This document shows positions 53,853 through 63,660 of a DNA stretch of 64,000 nucleotides, one piece after another (the first letter of the stretch is position 1; every line of letters starts with the position of its first letter). The notes under the pieces are model-generated. The model was not told the DNA's origin. It searched no databases and was given only the letters and a program-made list of their open reading frames with translations. The stretch spans positions 186,001-250,000 of the forward strand of contig NZ_JAPPUY010000002.1 in NCBI RefSeq assembly GCF_026712245.1, read 5' to 3'. The translations under genes were made by a program, and so were the position numbers. The stretch comes from Roseateles hydrophilus (GTDB lineage: Bacteria; Pseudomonadota; Gammaproteobacteria; Burkholderiales; Burkholderiaceae_C).

Positions 53853-54986
53853 TCAGACTTTCACGAACCAGCGCTGGCGATGCATCAGCCAGGCCACGGC
53901 GTACATGACGGCCACAAAGCCCAGCGCATGCAGCAGCGAGGCGTTCTTGGCGCCGATGTCCAGGTCCAGCAGCGGCTGGTAGAGGTGGCGGCCCAGGCTG
54001 CGGCCGTCAGCCAGCTTGAGCGTGTACAACAGCTTGGCGAGCAGGCCCGACAGCGCGAACAGGAACAGCGCGTTCATGCCGAACACCACCAGTGGCTGCA
54101 GCCGCCGCGCCCAGCGCTGGCGCGACAGCGGCTGGGGCTGCGCGTCCAGCAGCCAGTAGAGGCTCGCAAACACGATCAGCGCCCAGCCCGCCATCGCGAA
54201 CACGAAGCTCGGCGTCCACAGCGACTTGTTGATGGGCATCAGCCACGCATCCAGCACCTGGCCCAGCCACACCGCGGCCAGGCCGGCGAGCATCCAGGTC
54301 ATGGCCTTCTCGGCGGGCTGCCGGTTGGAGGCGAGCACGTAGCCGCCCAGCACGCCCAGCAACTGCGAGGCCACGGCCGGCAGCGTGGAGAGCAGGCCTT
54401 CGGGGTCCCAGGTCTTGGCCTGGCGCCACAGGTGGCCGTCCATCAGCTGGCGGTCCAGCCAGGCGCCCACATCCTTGCCCGGCTCCAGCACGCCGGTGTG
54501 GACCACGCCGTCGGCGTCGGGCACGGGCACGCACAGCTGCACCGCCGCGTAGACCGCCATCAGCCCCGCGGCCCACAGCGCCACGCCACGCGCACCGCAC
54601 CACAGCACGATGGGCGCTGCCAGCAGCGTGCACAGGCCCAGGCGCTGCAGCACGCCGGGGATGCGCATCGTGCTGACGTCGAAGCTGGGGATGAGGTTGA
54701 GCAGCAGGCCGATGCCGATGATGAGCGCCGCGCGCCGCCAGGTGGCCAGCAGCAGCGCGGGCTTGTCGGCGCCAGCCTGGGCGCGGCGGGCCAGGCTGAT
54801 GGTCATTGCCATGCCGCTGATGAACACGAAGAACGGGAACACCCAGTCCGTGAACGTCCAGCCGTGCCACGGCGCGTGCAGCAGCGGCGCGTAGACCTGG
54901 CCCCAGTCGCCCGGGTTGTTGACGAGCAGCATCGCCGCGATGGCGAAGCCGCGGAAGGCATCCAGGCTGAGGACGCGGCCGTTCAC
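53853..54986 (-). CDS. NagX-like membrane acyltransferase family protein (DUF5009/HGSNAT type)
   Basis: A 377-residue protein with about ten helices. GTG start at 54986 overlaps the transporter stop (GTGA). Hallmarks: VLSLDAFRGFAIAAMLLVNNPG near the start, FPFFVFISGMAMTISL, VLQRLGLCTLLAAPIV and the long loop with WDPEGLLSTLPAVASQLLGVLGGYVL. These fit the heparan-alpha-glucosaminide acetyltransferase group, where bacterial members lie in GlcNAc operons. It may acetylate amino sugars across the membrane. Confidence 0.88.
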   Translation of the reverse strand: MNGRVLSLDAFRGFAIAAMLLVNNPGDWGQVYAPLLHAPWHGWTFTDWVFPFFVFISGMAMTISLARRAQAGADKPALLLATWRRAALIIGIGLLLNLIPSFDVSTMRIPGVLQRLGLCTLLAAPIVLWCGARGVALWAAGLMAVYAAVQLCVPVPDADGVVHTGVLEPGKDVGAWLDRQLMDGHLWRQAKTWDPEGLLSTLPAVASQLLGVLGGYVLASNRQPAEKAMTWMLAGLAAVWLGQVLDAWLMPINKSLWTPSFVFAMAGWALIVFASLYWLLDAQPQPLSRQRWARRLQPLVVFGMNALFLFALSGLLAKLLYTLKLADGRSLGRHLYQPLLDLDIGAKNASLLHALGFVAVMYAVAWLMHRQRWFVKV

Positions 54987-56257
54987 TCGACCTTCTTCCC
55001 GAAGCCGTCGGGGATCTTGATCAGCGCGGCCATCGCGACGCTGGGCACCGTGGCCACCAGCACCCACGCGAAGAAGGGCACGTAGCCGATGTGGTCCTGC
55101 AGCCAGCCGCTCCACATGCCGGGGATCATCATCCCGAGGGCCATGAAGCCGGTGCAGATCGCGTAGTGCGCCGTCTTCTGTGGGCCATCGGCCACGTGGA
55201 TCATGTACATCAGGTAGGCCGTGAACCCCAGGCCGTAGCCGAACTGCTCGACGGCCAGCGCCGCGCTGATGACGGCCAGGCTGGTCGGGTGTGTCAGTGC
55301 CAGCACGAGGAAGGCCACGTTGGGCACGTGCATGGCCGCCACCAGCGGCCACAGCGCCTTCTTCAGGCCCACCTTGGAGATGACCCAGCCGCCGCACAGC
55401 CCGCCCAGCGTCAGCGCCGTCAGGCCGACGGTGCCGTAGGCAATGCCGACGTCCTTGGTCGACAGGCCCAGGCCGCCCTCGCTGACCGGGTCCAGCAGGA
55501 AGGGTGTGGCCAGCTTCAGCAGCTGCGCCTCGGGGAAGCGGTACAGCAGCAGGAAGCCCAGCACGACGAGGATGCCAGGCTTCTTGAAGTAGCTGGCGAA
55601 CACCGCGAAGAACTCCGCCACCAGCCCACGCGCAGCCGCGCCGCCCGCGCCGCGCACATCCGCAGCCGGGCGCGGCAGCATCAGCCCGTGCCACAGCGCC
55701 AGCAGCACGAACAGCCCGCCCAGCAGCCAGAACACCCAGGTCCAGGCCTGCGCCGCGCTGCCGGTGCGCTCGGTCAGTTCGCCGGCCAGGTAGACCAGCC
55801 CGCCCTGGCCGCCGATGTTGGCCAGCCGGTAGAAGGTGGAGCGCACGCCGACGAACGCGGCCTGCTGGTGCTGCGGCAGCGCGAGCATGTAGTAGCCGTC
55901 GGCCGCGATGTCGTGCGAGGCCGACGCGAACGCCATCAGCCAGAACACCGCCAGCGACATCTGGAAGGCGCGCTCCATCGGCAGCGTCAGCGCCACGCCC
56001 GCGAGCGCCGCGCCGATGAAGAACTGCAGCACCGTGACCCAGGCCCGCTTGGTGCCGAACAGCTCGGCCAGCGGCGACCACAGCGGCTTGATGACCCAGG
56101 GCAGGTAGAGCCAGCTGGTGTAGAGCGCGATGTCGGTGTTGGAGATGCCGAGGTTCTTGTACATGACGACCGACAGGGTCATCACGACGACATACGGGAT
56201 GCCCTGCGCGAAATACAGCGTGGGGATCCACGCCCACGGTGAGCGCTGCCCGCTCAT
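54983..56257 (-). CDS. AmpG-like MFS transporter
   Basis: A 424-residue transporter with 12 predicted helices. The start WAWIPTLYFAQGIPYVVVMTLSVVMYK and SHDIAADGYYMLAL match the AmpG/MFS group that imports GlcNAc-anhydroMurNAc or related sugars. It overlaps murQ by 4 nt and the NagX-like gene by 4 nt. With MurQ it likely brings in cell-wall sugars for breakdown. Confidence 0.88.
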   Translation of the reverse strand: MSGQRSPWAWIPTLYFAQGIPYVVVMTLSVVMYKNLGISNTDIALYTSWLYLPWVIKPLWSPLAELFGTKRAWVTVLQFFIGAALAGVALTLPMERAFQMSLAVFWLMAFASASHDIAADGYYMLALPQHQQAAFVGVRSTFYRLANIGGQGGLVYLAGELTERTGSAAQAWTWVFWLLGGLFVLLALWHGLMLPRPAADVRGAGGAAARGLVAEFFAVFASYFKKPGILVVLGFLLLYRFPEAQLLKLATPFLLDPVSEGGLGLSTKDVGIAYGTVGLTALTLGGLCGGWVISKVGLKKALWPLVAAMHVPNVAFLVLALTHPTSLAVISAALAVEQFGYGLGFTAYLMYMIHVADGPQKTAHYAICTGFMALGMMIPGMWSGWLQDHIGYVPFFAWVLVATVPSVAMAALIKIPDGFGKKVE

Positions 56258-57135
56258 GCGCCGAGCGCCCGGCTCACGCTGCCGTCGGCGGCGTCCAGCA
56301 AGGCCCGCGCGTCGCTGGCCGACACACCGCGCTTGAGCATCACCAGCGCTGTCTTCACGTGATGGTCGCATTGCGCCAGAGCAGCCTGCGCCTGCGCCTC
56401 GCTCGCGCCCGACGCGCGCACCGTCAGCGCCAGCGCCCGCTTCACGAGCTTGGCGTTGGTGGCCTTCAGGTCCACCATCAGGTTGCCGTACACCTTGTTG
56501 AGCTTGACCATCAGCGCCGACGAGAAGGTGTTCAGCGCGATCTTCTGCGAGGTGCCGGCCTTCAGCCGCGTGCTCCCGGAGATGACCTCGGGCCCGGTGT
56601 CCAGCGTGATGCCAATCTCGGCCTGCTGGGTGACGGGCGCATCCGGGTTGTTGGCGAACGCGATGGTCAGCGCGCCGGCAGCGCGGGCGGCCTCGATGGC
56701 ACCCAGCACATACGGCGTGCCGCCCGAGGCGGCCAGCAGCAGGGCCACGTCGTTCGGGCCGGGGTTCAGCGCGGCGAGGTCGGCGGCGCCCTGGGCGCGG
56801 TCGTCCTCGGCGCCCTCGACGGCGACGAACATCGCGCCCGCGCCGCCGGCCATCACGGCCACCGCCCGCTCGCGCGGCCACGAGAACGTGGGGTACAGCT
56901 CCACGCTGTCCAGCACGCCCAGCCGGCCCGAGGTGCCAGCGCCGGCATACAGCAGTCGCCCGCCGGCACGGATGCGCGGCAGCGCGGCATCCACGGCCGC
57001 GGCCAGTTGCGGTGCCGCCGCCTTCACGGCCGCGACGGCGGCGGTCTGGTCGGTGATGAAGGCGTCCAGCAGGGCCGGCGTGGCGTAGGTGTCCAGGTCG
57101 GGGTGGCGGTTGCTCGGGGTCTCGGTGTTCAGCAT
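56254..57135 (-). CDS. murQ: N-acetylmuramic acid 6-phosphate etherase MurQ
   Basis: A 293-residue SIS-domain lyase. ATG at 57135 chosen, giving MLNTETPSNRHPDLDTYATP. Motifs: GRLLYAGAGTSGRLGVLDSVEL, LLLAASGGTPYVLGAIEAAR, SGSTRLKAGTSQKIALNTFS and VDLKATNAKLVKRAL. It splits MurNAc-6-phosphate to GlcNAc-6-phosphate and lactate. It is the first gene of a four-gene coupled operon (murQ, ampG-like, nagX-like, GHL10). A MurNAc kinase is not in the window. Confidence 0.94.
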   Translation of the reverse strand: MLNTETPSNRHPDLDTYATPALLDAFITDQTAAVAAVKAAAPQLAAAVDAALPRIRAGGRLLYAGAGTSGRLGVLDSVELYPTFSWPRERAVAVMAGGAGAMFVAVEGAEDDRAQGAADLAALNPGPNDVALLLAASGGTPYVLGAIEAARAAGALTIAFANNPDAPVTQQAEIGITLDTGPEVISGSTRLKAGTSQKIALNTFSSALMVKLNKVYGNLMVDLKATNAKLVKRALALTVRASGASEAQAQAALAQCDHHVKTALVMLKRGVSASDARALLDAADGSVSRALGA

Positions 57136-57339
57136 GGGGCGGCGGCAGCGGGGCTGGCGGCACTCTAGCCGCTGGCGCCGCGCGCTGACGAATGCCACCC
57201 GCCGGTGCGGCCATAACGGCAGGTAATCCGGCGCTGCAACGCGCCACAGCGCGAGGCCTGGGCCGGGCTTGACCGGGCGGATCGATGGGCTTTGTCGGCT
57301 TGGCTATCCTGCCGGCACCCGACCACGCGAGGTAGCTCC

Positions 57340-57867
57340 ATGTCCCGACTGCTGACGGCCCTGCTTGCGGCCCTGTTCATCCCCACCGCCCATGCCGCGC
57401 TCGCCGTCGGCGCTCCGGCGCCGGACTTCACCACCGAAGCCGCCGTGGGCGGCCAGCCCTTCAAGTTCAAGCTCGCCGACGCGCTGAAGCAGGGCCCGGT
57501 GGTCGTCTACTTCTACCCCAAGGCCTTCACCAGCGGCTGCACCGTCGAGGCACATCAGTTCGCCGAGGCGACCGACAAGTTCAAGGCGCTCAACACCACC
57601 GTCATCGGCCTGTCCAACGACAACATCGAGACGCTGAAGAAGTTCAGCGTCGAAGCCTGCCGCAGCAAGTTCGCCGTCGGCGCCGATGCCGCGGGCAAGG
57701 TCATCAAGGCCTATGACGTGGAGCTCAAGATGGTGCCCGGCACCATGGCCGACCGCGTGTCCTACCTGATCTCGCCTGACGGCAAGGTCGCCGCCGTGCA
57801 CGCCAGCATGAACCCCGACGGCCACATCGACGCGATGCTCAAGGCCGCCGAGAAGCTTAAGAAGTGA
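57340..57867 (+). CDS. Exported peroxiredoxin (AhpC/TSA, Bcp-like)
   Basis: A 175-residue thioredoxin-fold protein. ATG at 57340 gives a signal peptide (LLTALLAALFIPTAHA), unusual for Bcp-type enzymes, which are normally cytosolic. The peroxidatic Cys is in YPKAFTSGCTVEAHQF, and a second Cys lies in VEACRSKFAVG. It would reduce peroxides in the periplasm. The stop overlaps the start of the amidase gene (GTGA). Confidence 0.9.
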   Translation: MSRLLTALLAALFIPTAHAALAVGAPAPDFTTEAAVGGQPFKFKLADALKQGPVVVYFYPKAFTSGCTVEAHQFAEATDKFKALNTTVIGLSNDNIETLKKFSVEACRSKFAVGADAAGKVIKAYDVELKMVPGTMADRVSYLISPDGKVAAVHASMNPDGHIDAMLKAAEKLKK

Positions 57868-59243
57868 TCGCCGCGCTGTCGGTTGCCGAGCTGCTGGCGG
57901 GCTACCGCAGCGGCGCGCTGTCACCCGTCGATGTGATGCAGGCCGTGCTCGCGCAGGCCGATGCGCGCGAAAGCCAGCTGCATGCGCTGTGCGCGCTGGA
58001 CGCCGACGCTGCGCTGGCCGCCGCCCGCGCCAGCGAGGCCCGTTGGCGGGCCGGCACGCCGCTAGCGCTGGACGGTGTGCCCGTCACGCTGAAAGAGAAC
58101 ATCGCCGTGCCGGGCGCGGCCTACCGGCTGGGCACGGCCGCCACGCCCGCCGATGCGGTGGCCGGTTTTGAGGCCCCACCCGCCGCCCGGCTGCGCGAGG
58201 CGGGGGCCATCGCGTGGGCCCGCACCACCATGCCTGACTACGGCATGTTGAGTTCGGGCCTGAGCAGCCTTTACGCCGAGCCGGCGCGCAACCCCTGGGA
58301 CACGGCGCTCACGCCGGGCGGCTCCAGCGCCGGTGCCGCCGCCGCGGCTGCCGGCGGCTATGGCCCGCTGCACCTGGGCACCGACATCGGCGGTTCCATC
58401 CGGCTGCCGGCGGGCTGGTGCGGCCTCGTGGGCCTCAAACCCAGCCATGGCCGCGTTCCCATCAAGCCGGGCTATGCCGGCCGCGTGGCCGGCCCGCTGA
58501 CGCGCACGGTGGCCGACGCTGCCGCGATGCTGGCCGTGCTCGCGCAGCCCGACGCGCGCGACCCGACGCAGCTGCCGCCCGGCGACGTGGCCCCGCGGCC
58601 GATGGACGTGCGCGGCCTGCGCATCGGCCTGATGCTGGACGCCGGCTGGGGCGACGCCGTGCAGCCCGAGGTGCGGGAGGCCATCACGGCGGCCGCGCGC
58701 GCCTTCGAGCAGGTCGGTGCCATCGTCGAGCCGTTGGCCGGCTTCACCACGCGCGACATGGCCGACGGCATCGACCGCTTCTGGCGCATGCGCTCGTGGC
58801 TGGACATCTCGGCGCTGCCTGCGGCGCAGCGCGAGCGCGTGCTGCCCTACATCCTGGACTGGGTGGCGCCCGCTGCCGGCTACGACGGCGGGACGGTCTT
58901 CCACGGCTACAGCCAGATGCAGGCGCTGCGCGAGGCTGCCAACGCGGCCTGCGAGCCGTTCGACTTCGTGCTGTCGCCGGTGTCGCCCATGCCAGCCTAT
59001 CCGGCCCGCCAGGCCAGCCCGCGGCACGACCCGGCGCGGCCCTTCGAGCACATCGCGTTCACGCTGCCGTTCAACATGAGTGAGCAGCCGGCACTGGCCA
59101 TCAATGCCGGCTGCACGGCGGCGGGCTTGCCGATCGGTTTGCAGATCATTGGCCGGCGCTTTGACGATGCCGGCGTGCTGGCGCTGGGTGCGCTGTGGGA
59201 GCAGTGGCGGCCGGCGCCGCCGCCCTGGCCGTTCAGGGCCTGA
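57864..59243 (+). CDS. Amidase-signature family enzyme
   Basis: A 459-residue hydrolase with GTG start coupled to the peroxiredoxin. The Ser-cisSer-Lys triad is visible: Lys in VPVTLKENIAV, Ser in TPGGSSAGAAAA and nucleophile Ser in GTDIGGSIRLPAGWCGLVGLKP. It is not part of a GatCAB operon, so a small-molecule amidase is more likely than GatA. The substrate is unknown. Confidence 0.9.
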   Translation: MIAALSVAELLAGYRSGALSPVDVMQAVLAQADARESQLHALCALDADAALAAARASEARWRAGTPLALDGVPVTLKENIAVPGAAYRLGTAATPADAVAGFEAPPAARLREAGAIAWARTTMPDYGMLSSGLSSLYAEPARNPWDTALTPGGSSAGAAAAAAGGYGPLHLGTDIGGSIRLPAGWCGLVGLKPSHGRVPIKPGYAGRVAGPLTRTVADAAAMLAVLAQPDARDPTQLPPGDVAPRPMDVRGLRIGLMLDAGWGDAVQPEVREAITAAARAFEQVGAIVEPLAGFTTRDMADGIDRFWRMRSWLDISALPAAQRERVLPYILDWVAPAAGYDGGTVFHGYSQMQALREAANAACEPFDFVLSPVSPMPAYPARQASPRHDPARPFEHIAFTLPFNMSEQPALAINAGCTAAGLPIGLQIIGRRFDDAGVLALGALWEQWRPAPPPWPFRA

Positions 59244-59712
59244 CGGGCGGGGCCTGTGCCGGCAGGCCGGCGGCCTTCAGGTCGGCATTGACCAGCGCCC
59301 AGGCGGCGTCGAAGGTGTCGGCGCGGCGCACAGGGCGGCTGGCCCGCCAGATGTCCATCAGCGCCGGCAAGCGCTCGATGCCGGGCAGGCCGGGCGGCAC
59401 CAGAAACACCGTGGACACGGCCACGACACCCCGGCGCGCAAAGCTGTCGATGCTGGCCCGCAGTGCGGCCAGCGCATCGGCGTCCATCACCAGGCTGCTG
59501 CGGATCTCCAGCAGGTCGCCAAAGCGCCGGTCCTGCGGCAGGCGCTTGCCCGCCAGTGCGATGGCGCGCTTGGTGGCCGTCATCAGCGCGGCGTCGAACG
59601 GGCCCTCGGCCACCGACAGCATCACCCGGCCGTACACGCCCACGCTGACGCGGCCGAAGCTTGTGCGCGTCGGCGTGCGTCGAAACGGGGGCAGGGCTTG
59701 CGAGGCATTCAT
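59233..59712 (-). CDS. Unknown protein
   Basis: A 159-residue protein, convergent with the amidase and overlapping its end by 11 bp. It contains VGVYGRVMLSVAEGPFDAAL and IRSSLVMDADALAALRASID, alternating strands and helices like STAS-type folds, but no motif is certain. No signal peptide. Composition is normal for this genome. Confidence 0.6.
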   Translation of the reverse strand: MNASQALPPFRRTPTRTSFGRVSVGVYGRVMLSVAEGPFDAALMTATKRAIALAGKRLPQDRRFGDLLEIRSSLVMDADALAALRASIDSFARRGVVAVSTVFLVPPGLPGIERLPALMDIWRASRPVRRADTFDAAWALVNADLKAAGLPAQAPPVRP

Positions 59713-59897
59713 GGCGGTGGTTGATTCTGCACCGCTCGACAGTGCCGTCAGGTGCCTGTTTGCGACACCCTGTCGACGGCTCGGGATTGCAGCCGTGAAT
59801 TTGGCGCCCCGCTGTGTTCTGCGTCAATTGACCGGCGGTGGCAATTCACTACGATTTGATGAACCCGTCGCCCGAGCGGCCGAACAAGGAGACACCC

Positions 59898-61457
59898 ATG
59901 AATATTGCGACCTGGATGCGTGGCTTCACCATCAGAACCCGCATGCACGGCGCCATCGCGATGGTGTTGTTCATGTTCGCGCTGCTGGGCCTGACCGGTT
60001 GGCTGGGCGGGCGCCAGCTGATGGCGCTGAACCTCGAGGTCACCACGCACGGCATCAACGAGCTCCAGCAGCTGGGTGCCATCCGCCAGGCGCTGGGCGA
60101 GCTGCGGCTGGAAGAGAAGCAGATGGTCATCGCCTATGAGGAGCCGGAGCAGGTCAAGCAGTTCCGCCAGCGCTGGGACGGTGCGGCGCAGCGGCTCGCG
60201 GCAGCGTTGAAGTCGCTGCAGGAAGCCAGCCGGGGCGAGAACCAGACCCTGTCCGCCGAGGCGCAGAAGTTCCTGGAGGACTATCGCAAGGGCGCGCAGC
60301 CGGTGCTGAGCCAGATCGAGTCCGGCGGCTTCGACACCGCGCGGGTGGCCGACCGCATGCTGAACCGGCCCAAGGCCGCGATGACCGAGATCGAGAAGCG
60401 CGTGGACCGGCTGGGCACTCTGGTGAATGAGCAGACGCGGGCGGCCGAGGCGGAGTTCCTCGCCGAGATGGGCCGCATCGGCTGGCGCTCGGCCGCCGTG
60501 CTGGCCATCGTGATGGTGCTGGTGGTGCCGCTGACACTGATCAACTCCGCCACCATCACCAGCCCGATGCGCTACGCCGGCACGGTGGCCAAGTCCATTG
60601 CCAGCGGTGACCTGAACAACCTCATCCGCGCCGAGGGGCGCGACGAGGCGGCCGACCTGTTGCGGGCGCTGGACGCCATGCAGGGCAGCCTGCGCGGGCT
60701 GGTGAGCCAGGTGAAAACCTCGGCGCAGAGCATCGAGACGGCCAGCAGCGAGGTGGCCTCGGGCAACCAGGACCTGAGCCAGCGCACCGAGCAGGCCGCG
60801 TCCAGCCTGCAGCAGACCACCAGCTCCATGGAAGACCTGACCAGCGGCGTGCGCCACGGCGCCGATGCGGCCAGCAAGGCGCGCCAGTTGGCGGCAGGTG
60901 CGGCCGAGGTGGCGCGGCGCGGCGGTCAGGAGGTGGGCGAGGTGGTCACGACGATGGACCAGATCAACGAGAGCTCGCGCCGCATTGCCGACATCGTGGG
61001 CCTGATCGACAGCATCGCCTTCCAGACCAACATCCTGGCGTTGAACGCCGCGGTGGAGGCGGCGCGCGCGGGTGAGCAGGGGCGTGGCTTTGCGGTGGTG
61101 GCCAGCGAGGTGCGGGCGCTGGCCCAGCGCTCGGCGGGCGCGGCGCGCGAGATCAAGACCTTGATCGCCGCCAGCGTGGACCGCACGGAGGCCGGCGCAC
61201 GCCTCGTGCAGCATGCCGGCATGACGATGAACGAGATCGTCGAGAACGTGCAGAAGGTCAGCGACATGATTGGCGAGGTGGCCGAGGGCGCGGCCGACCA
61301 GAGCACCCGTATCAGCCAGATCAACAGCGCCGTCACGCAGCTGGACCACATGACGCAGCAGAACGCCGCGCTGGTGGAGGAATCCGCCGCCGCCGCCGAC
61401 AGCCTGCGCCAGCAGCTGCAGCTGCTGACGGGCGCGGTGGCGCAGTTCAGGTTCTAG
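59898..61457 (+). CDS. Methyl-accepting chemotaxis protein
   Basis: A 519-residue receptor. ATG at 59898. Helix 1 at about 12-35, a periplasmic four-helix-bundle-type sensor (about 36-190), helix 2 at about 193-215, HAMP, then the signalling domain with hairpin tip [43 protein letters not shown]. Methylation segments flank it. The C-terminus (GAVAQFRF) lacks the NWxTF CheR tether. Signal unknown. Confidence 0.94.
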   Translation: MNIATWMRGFTIRTRMHGAIAMVLFMFALLGLTGWLGGRQLMALNLEVTTHGINELQQLGAIRQALGELRLEEKQMVIAYEEPEQVKQFRQRWDGAAQRLAAALKSLQEASRGENQTLSAEAQKFLEDYRKGAQPVLSQIESGGFDTARVADRMLNRPKAAMTEIEKRVDRLGTLVNEQTRAAEAEFLAEMGRIGWRSAAVLAIVMVLVVPLTLINSATITSPMRYAGTVAKSIASGDLNNLIRAEGRDEAADLLRALDAMQGSLRGLVSQVKTSAQSIETASSEVASGNQDLSQRTEQAASSLQQTTSSMEDLTSGVRHGADAASKARQLAAGAAEVARRGGQEVGEVVTTMDQINESSRRIADIVGLIDSIAFQTNILALNAAVEAARAGEQGRGFAVVASEVRALAQRSAGAAREIKTLIAASVDRTEAGARLVQHAGMTMNEIVENVQKVSDMIGEVAEGAADQSTRISQINSAVTQLDHMTQQNAALVEESAAAADSLRQQLQLLTGAVAQFRF

Positions 61458-61468
61458 AATCCCGTCAC

Positions 61469-61520
61469 AGCGCCGATTTGTTCCGGATTGCGGGCGCTCT
61501 ACAAATGCCGCTAAACAGGG
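61469..61520 (+). ncRNA. SAM-II riboswitch upstream of metX
   Basis: AGCGCC (61469-61474) pairs with GGCGCT (61493-61498) as P1. The loop GATTTGTTCCGGATTGC and the 3' strand ACAAATGCCGCTAAACAGGG match the SAM-II consensus (GAUUU-AACCG-AUUGC and AAAUG-GCUAAA-AGGG), including the conserved GCUAAA. It binds S-adenosylmethionine and shuts down methionine synthesis. It sits 61 nt before metX, the standard target. Confidence 0.85.
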
Positions 61521-61530
61521 CGCTCCGGTC

Positions 61531-61568
61531 AACCGGCGTCCCGCAAGTGGCGCCGGTTTTGTTTTTTC
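61531..61568 (+). terminator. Terminator-like hairpin between SAM-II aptamer and metX
   Basis: AACCGGCG (61531-61538) pairs with CGCCGGTT (61551-61558) over 8 bp, followed by a T-rich run TTTGTTTTTT. An alternative hairpin CCGGT-CA-ACCGG (61525-61536) would use the left arm of this stem. It could be the riboswitch expression platform or the end of the chemotaxis transcript. The metX ribosome site GGAGTGAGG follows. Confidence 0.7.
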
Positions 61569-61580
61569 TGGAGTGAGGCC

Positions 61581-62759
61581 ATGACGGGCCGTAGCGTCGG
61601 CGACGTGTCGCCGCAGACTTTCCATTTCGACGAGCCGCTCAAGCTGCGCAGCGGCGCCAGCTTCGGGCCCTACGACCTCATGGTCGAGACCTATGGCCAG
61701 CTCAACGCCGAGCGCAGCAACGCGGTGCTGGTGTGCCATGCGCTGAACGCCAGCCACCATGTCGCCGGCACCTACGCCGGCCAGGCCAAGAGCGAGGGCT
61801 GGTGGGACAACCTCATCGGCCCGGGCAAGCCGCTGGACACCGACAAGTTCTTCGTCATCGGCGTCAACAACCTGGGCTCCTGCTTCGGCTCCACGGGGCC
61901 CATGCACATCAACCCGGCGACCGGCAAGGCCTGGGGCGCGGACTTTCCCGTCGTCACCGTGCACGACTGGGTGGACGCGCAGGCCCGCGTCGTCGAGCGC
62001 TTCGGCATCCTGAAGCTGGCGGCGGTGCTGGGCGGGTCCCTGGGCGGCATGCAGGCGCTGGACTGGGCGCTGCGCTACCCCGACCGCATGGCGCACTGCA
62101 TCGCGATCGCGACGGCGCCCAACCTGTCGGCGCAGAACATCGCGTTCAACGAGGTGGCGCGCCGCGCCATCGTGACCGACCCCGACTTCCACGGCGGCCA
62201 CTTCTACGAGCACGGCGTGGTGCCCAAGCGCGGCCTGCGCGTGGCGCGCATGATCGGCCACATCACCTACCTGTCCGACGACGTCATGGCCGAGAAGTTC
62301 GGCCGCGAGCTCAAGACCGGCGAGTTGGGCTACACGACGCAGGACATCGAGTTCCAGATCGAGAGCTACCTGCGCTACCAGGGCGACAAGTTCAGCGACT
62401 ACTTCGACGCCAACACCTATCTGCTCATCACCCGCGCGCTGGACTACTTCGACCCGGCCGCCGCGCATGGTGGCGACCTGACGCGCGCGTTCGCCGCGGC
62501 CAAGGCCAAGTTCCTCGTCGCGAGCTTCACGACCGACTGGCGCTTCTCGCCGCAGCGCTCGCGCGAGATCGTCAAGGCATTGCTGGATAACCGGCTAGAC
62601 GTGTCGTACGCGGAGATCGATGCGCCGCACGGCCATGACGCCTTCCTGCTGGACGACGCGCGCTACCACGGCGTGCTGCGCGCCTACTTCGAGCGCGTCG
62701 CCGGCAACCTGTGCCCGGCGGCGCGGCCGTCGCTGCAGATCAAGGGGGTGGCCGTATGA
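61581..62759 (+). CDS. metX: Homoserine O-acyltransferase MetX
   Basis: A 392-residue alpha/beta-hydrolase-fold enzyme that activates homoserine for methionine synthesis. The nucleophile Ser is in [13 protein letters not shown], Asp in FTTDWRFSP and His in [11 protein letters not shown]-terminal [14 protein letters not shown] is typical. Beta-proteobacterial MetX with MetW is often a succinyltransferase, so acyl specificity is open. Controlled by the SAM-II riboswitch. Overlaps metW by 4 nt. Confidence 0.95.
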   Translation: MTGRSVGDVSPQTFHFDEPLKLRSGASFGPYDLMVETYGQLNAERSNAVLVCHALNASHHVAGTYAGQAKSEGWWDNLIGPGKPLDTDKFFVIGVNNLGSCFGSTGPMHINPATGKAWGADFPVVTVHDWVDAQARVVERFGILKLAAVLGGSLGGMQALDWALRYPDRMAHCIAIATAPNLSAQNIAFNEVARRAIVTDPDFHGGHFYEHGVVPKRGLRVARMIGHITYLSDDVMAEKFGRELKTGELGYTTQDIEFQIESYLRYQGDKFSDYFDANTYLLITRALDYFDPAAAHGGDLTRAFAAAKAKFLVASFTTDWRFSPQRSREIVKALLDNRLDVSYAEIDAPHGHDAFLLDDARYHGVLRAYFERVAGNLCPAARPSLQIKGVAV

Positions 62760-63331
62760 GCTTCGATCCCGCCATTGCGGCGCTGGTGCCGCCTGGCTCC
62801 CGCGTGCTGGACCTGGGCTGCGGCACCGGCGAGCTGCTGGAGCACCTCATCAAGCACAAGGGCTGCACCGGCTACGGCGTGGAGCTGGATGACGCCAACC
62901 TGCTGGCCTGCGTGAAGCGTGGCGTCAACGTCATCCAGCGCAACCTGGAAGAAGGCCTGTCCATCTTCGAGGACCAGAGCTTCGACGTCGTGCTGCAACT
63001 GGAAACGCTGCAGCACCTGCGCAATGCCGAGCAGATGCTCAAGGAGACGGCGCGCGTCGGCAAGATCGGCATCGTCAGCTTCCCCAACTTCGCACACTGG
63101 CCCAATCGGCTGCAGGTGGCGCTGGGCCGCATGCCCGTGACGCGCGCGCTGCCCTACGAGTGGTACGACACGCCCAACATCCGCGTCGGCACCTTCGCCG
63201 ACTTCGGCGTGCTGGCGCGCAAGAACCGGCTCAAGATCCTGGACAGCTTCGGCCTGCAGAACGGTCAGGTGCACCGCACACTGCCCAACCTCACCGCCAG
63301 CGTGGCGGTGTTCAAGTTCGAAAGGGAATAG
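62756..63331 (+). CDS. metW: Methionine biosynthesis protein MetW
   Basis: A 191-residue SAM-methyltransferase-fold protein: [60 protein letters not shown]. MetW is needed with MetX for homoserine acylation in several proteobacteria. The ATGA overlap with metX gives coupled, probably equal, synthesis. Confidence 0.94.
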   Translation: MSFDPAIAALVPPGSRVLDLGCGTGELLEHLIKHKGCTGYGVELDDANLLACVKRGVNVIQRNLEEGLSIFEDQSFDVVLQLETLQHLRNAEQMLKETARVGKIGIVSFPNFAHWPNRLQVALGRMPVTRALPYEWYDTPNIRVGTFADFGVLARKNRLKILDSFGLQNGQVHRTLPNLTASVAVFKFERE

Positions 63332-63385
63332 GCGCGCCTCGTCCGGTCCGCCGTGCCTGAACGCGCGGCGGCCCGGCGGCGGGGG

Positions 63386-63613
63386 TCAGCCCTTGCGGGC
63401 GGCCTTCTTGCCGGCCTTCTTGTGCTTGGCCTTGGCGCCCGCCTTCTTGGCGTTCTTCTTCAGGGCCTTCTTGCCCGTTTTGGCTGCCTTGGCGGCCTTG
63501 GCCTTGACGGTGGCGCTGGTGTGGGGCTGGCCGTGGGTCGGGCTGACGCGGGCCTCGGCGGGCACGGCCAGGAAGGCGATGGCCAGGGCAGCGGCGATGA
63601 GCAGGTGTTTCAT
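63386..63613 (-). CDS. Small exported Lys/Ala-rich protein
   Basis: A 75-residue protein: signal peptide MKHLLIAAALAIAFLAVPAEA, then a histone-H1-like tail of KAKAAKAAKTGKKALKKNAK type. Despite that composition it is predicted to be exported, so DNA binding in the cell is unlikely. It may bind wall polymers or LPS. Function unknown. Confidence 0.7.
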   Translation of the reverse strand: MKHLLIAAALAIAFLAVPAEARVSPTHGQPHTSATVKAKAAKAAKTGKKALKKNAKKAGAKAKHKKAGKKAARKG

Positions 63614-63660
63614 GGGGTCCTTGGTCTCAGGGGTTCACAGTATCCCGGGCTGCGCCGGCC

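Noticed and set aside
59748-62468. Long minus-strand frame opposite the chemotaxis receptor, SAM-II element and metX
   Set aside because: Crosses two real genes and a riboswitch; no domain features.
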